The position numbers and the translations under genes are program-made. Of a DNA stretch of 64,000 bases, positions 63,061-64,000 are shown piece after piece (the first letter of the stretch is position 1; every line of letters begins with the position of its first letter). The notes below the pieces were generated by a model that worked only from the letters and a program-made list of their open reading frames with translations, was not told where the DNA came from and did not search any database. This stretch comes from Phorcus lineatus (Eukaryota; Mollusca; Gastropoda; Trochida; Trochidae): the NCBI GenBank assembly GCA_921293015.1, contig OV121097.1, positions 13,331,940 through 13,395,939 of the forward strand, given 5' to 3'.

Positions 63061-64000
63061 TATTTGCCGAGCAAACATGGTTATAATGTCTTCTCATGTA
63101 TGTCATCATCTGACTTTTTTATTAAAGATTTGAAAGTGATATAGATGGAGTGGGCTGTCACCATATCTAAACCTTCGGGACTGGATAGAATATTGTTCTT
63201 TTACTAAAGTGGTGCAGAAAAGTCTCTTTGAACTTGTTTTGTGAAAGTTAATTACAGATATGATCCAATTCCAATTTGAACAGCAGGTTAGGAATAAAAT
63301 GTTAGATAATGAAAGACTACAGAATCGTAGACTTAATTGTGCGAAGAACAAGAAACAACACTGCCAGGCAGAAGTAAAGCATTATGATAGTAAAAGCATA
63401 AAGTCATAGCAAGGGAGAACTTTATTTCGTTAAAGAAATATTTCTATACAGAATGGATGTCATTATGTAAAATTGTTTAGAAATGTATTAATCTTCCATC
63501 GATGTAAAAGAGACAGGAAAACAAAATGGTATACCTCCAAATGCTGTCCTTACTTACATGCATGGTTATTTGATATCAACCTCTTGACTATATAGGTAAA
63601 TGATATTGTTGAAGTTTATGAAGCCACATGACCCATGAGGTACAGCCACTGTAATATTTGTGTACACAATGCATGACTCTCCAATGTTATTCTAGGTGAG
63701 TCACATGGGAATATTGTCACCTATGCTATAGGCTGTAGCTGTCCTGGGAGCTTGAATAGAGGCTTGTGAGTCCATACAGACTTGTCCCACTGTTAGTTTG
63801 TTGCTAGACTGTCACTGAGTCTCTGATGGTGATATATGCCAATATTTTGGATTTTGATTCACTAAGTACCACTAACATATATATGTATTAGAGTGGTATT
63901 TCTTGTCCCTGAAATAGTCATTCACACTGTTGTTTGTAACTGTCGTTAGCCTTGGATGGTATGATAATGTTTAGGATTCTGATTTTCATTCATAAAGAAT
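63061..64000. other. Right edge, presumably WDR47-like intron 5
   Basis: No exon with a fitting phase-0 acceptor and WD40 coding sequence was found here; the WD40 exons are expected further right. Confidence 0.45.

Overview
The window looks like nuclear DNA of a bilaterian invertebrate, most likely a mollusc. It is AT-rich, its genes have GT-AG introns, and non-coding sequence packed with small repeats fills most of it. The repeats include tRNA-derived SINEs whose 3' tails read (GAGT)n...TTTAACGCCGC, a tail that I associate with molluscan genomes from general knowledge. No prokaryotic gene organisation is visible. The species cannot be fixed from the sequence.

Host genes. Three large single-exon C2H2 zinc-finger genes lie head to tail on the minus strand (8714-11338, 12337-15870, 21241-24093). 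They share an N-terminal module, a matching order of C-terminal fingers and a similar last few residues, so they are a tandem paralogue cluster. A fourth minus-strand C2H2 gene of a different type (19 fingers) is at 39601-41847. A three-exon minus-strand gene for a 255-residue protein of unknown function can be joined in phase from 36895 down to 27972; its 7.6-kb second intron holds a complete transposon. A 200-residue multi-pass membrane protein is at 43750-44352 (+). The right third carries the 5' half of a WDR47-type gene (+, coding exons 50992-61081): LisH, CTLH and coiled-coil regions are present, while the WD40 part lies beyond the right edge.

Mobile DNA. The most unusual object is a 4.78-kb element (29514-34290) bounded by CACTGTAAAAT inverted repeats and a TA duplication. 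It has split an older SINE, has dense GTGTTCAA/TTGAACAC subterminal repeats and a duplicated right end, and carries a spliced gene that is not a transposase I recognise. Around it are at least five TTAA-flanked MITE copies of one family, two further TTAA families (one hosting a nested copy of the first), two MITEs with 8-bp target duplications, many long hairpin elements, SINEs with readable target-site duplications, LINE 3' fragments, and four minisatellites. One minisatellite, 12 x 35 bp, abuts a 1-kb palindrome whose arms contain smaller palindromes.

Layout: 1-8 kb repeats only; 8.7-24.1 kb zinc-finger cluster; 24.2-27.1 kb hairpins and minisatellite; 28-37 kb the split unknown gene with the nested transposon; 37-39.5 kb tRNA-like and LINE relics; 39.6-45.3 kb zinc-finger gene, membrane-protein gene and the probable WDR47 5' exon; 45.3-64 kb WDR47 and its repeat-filled introns.
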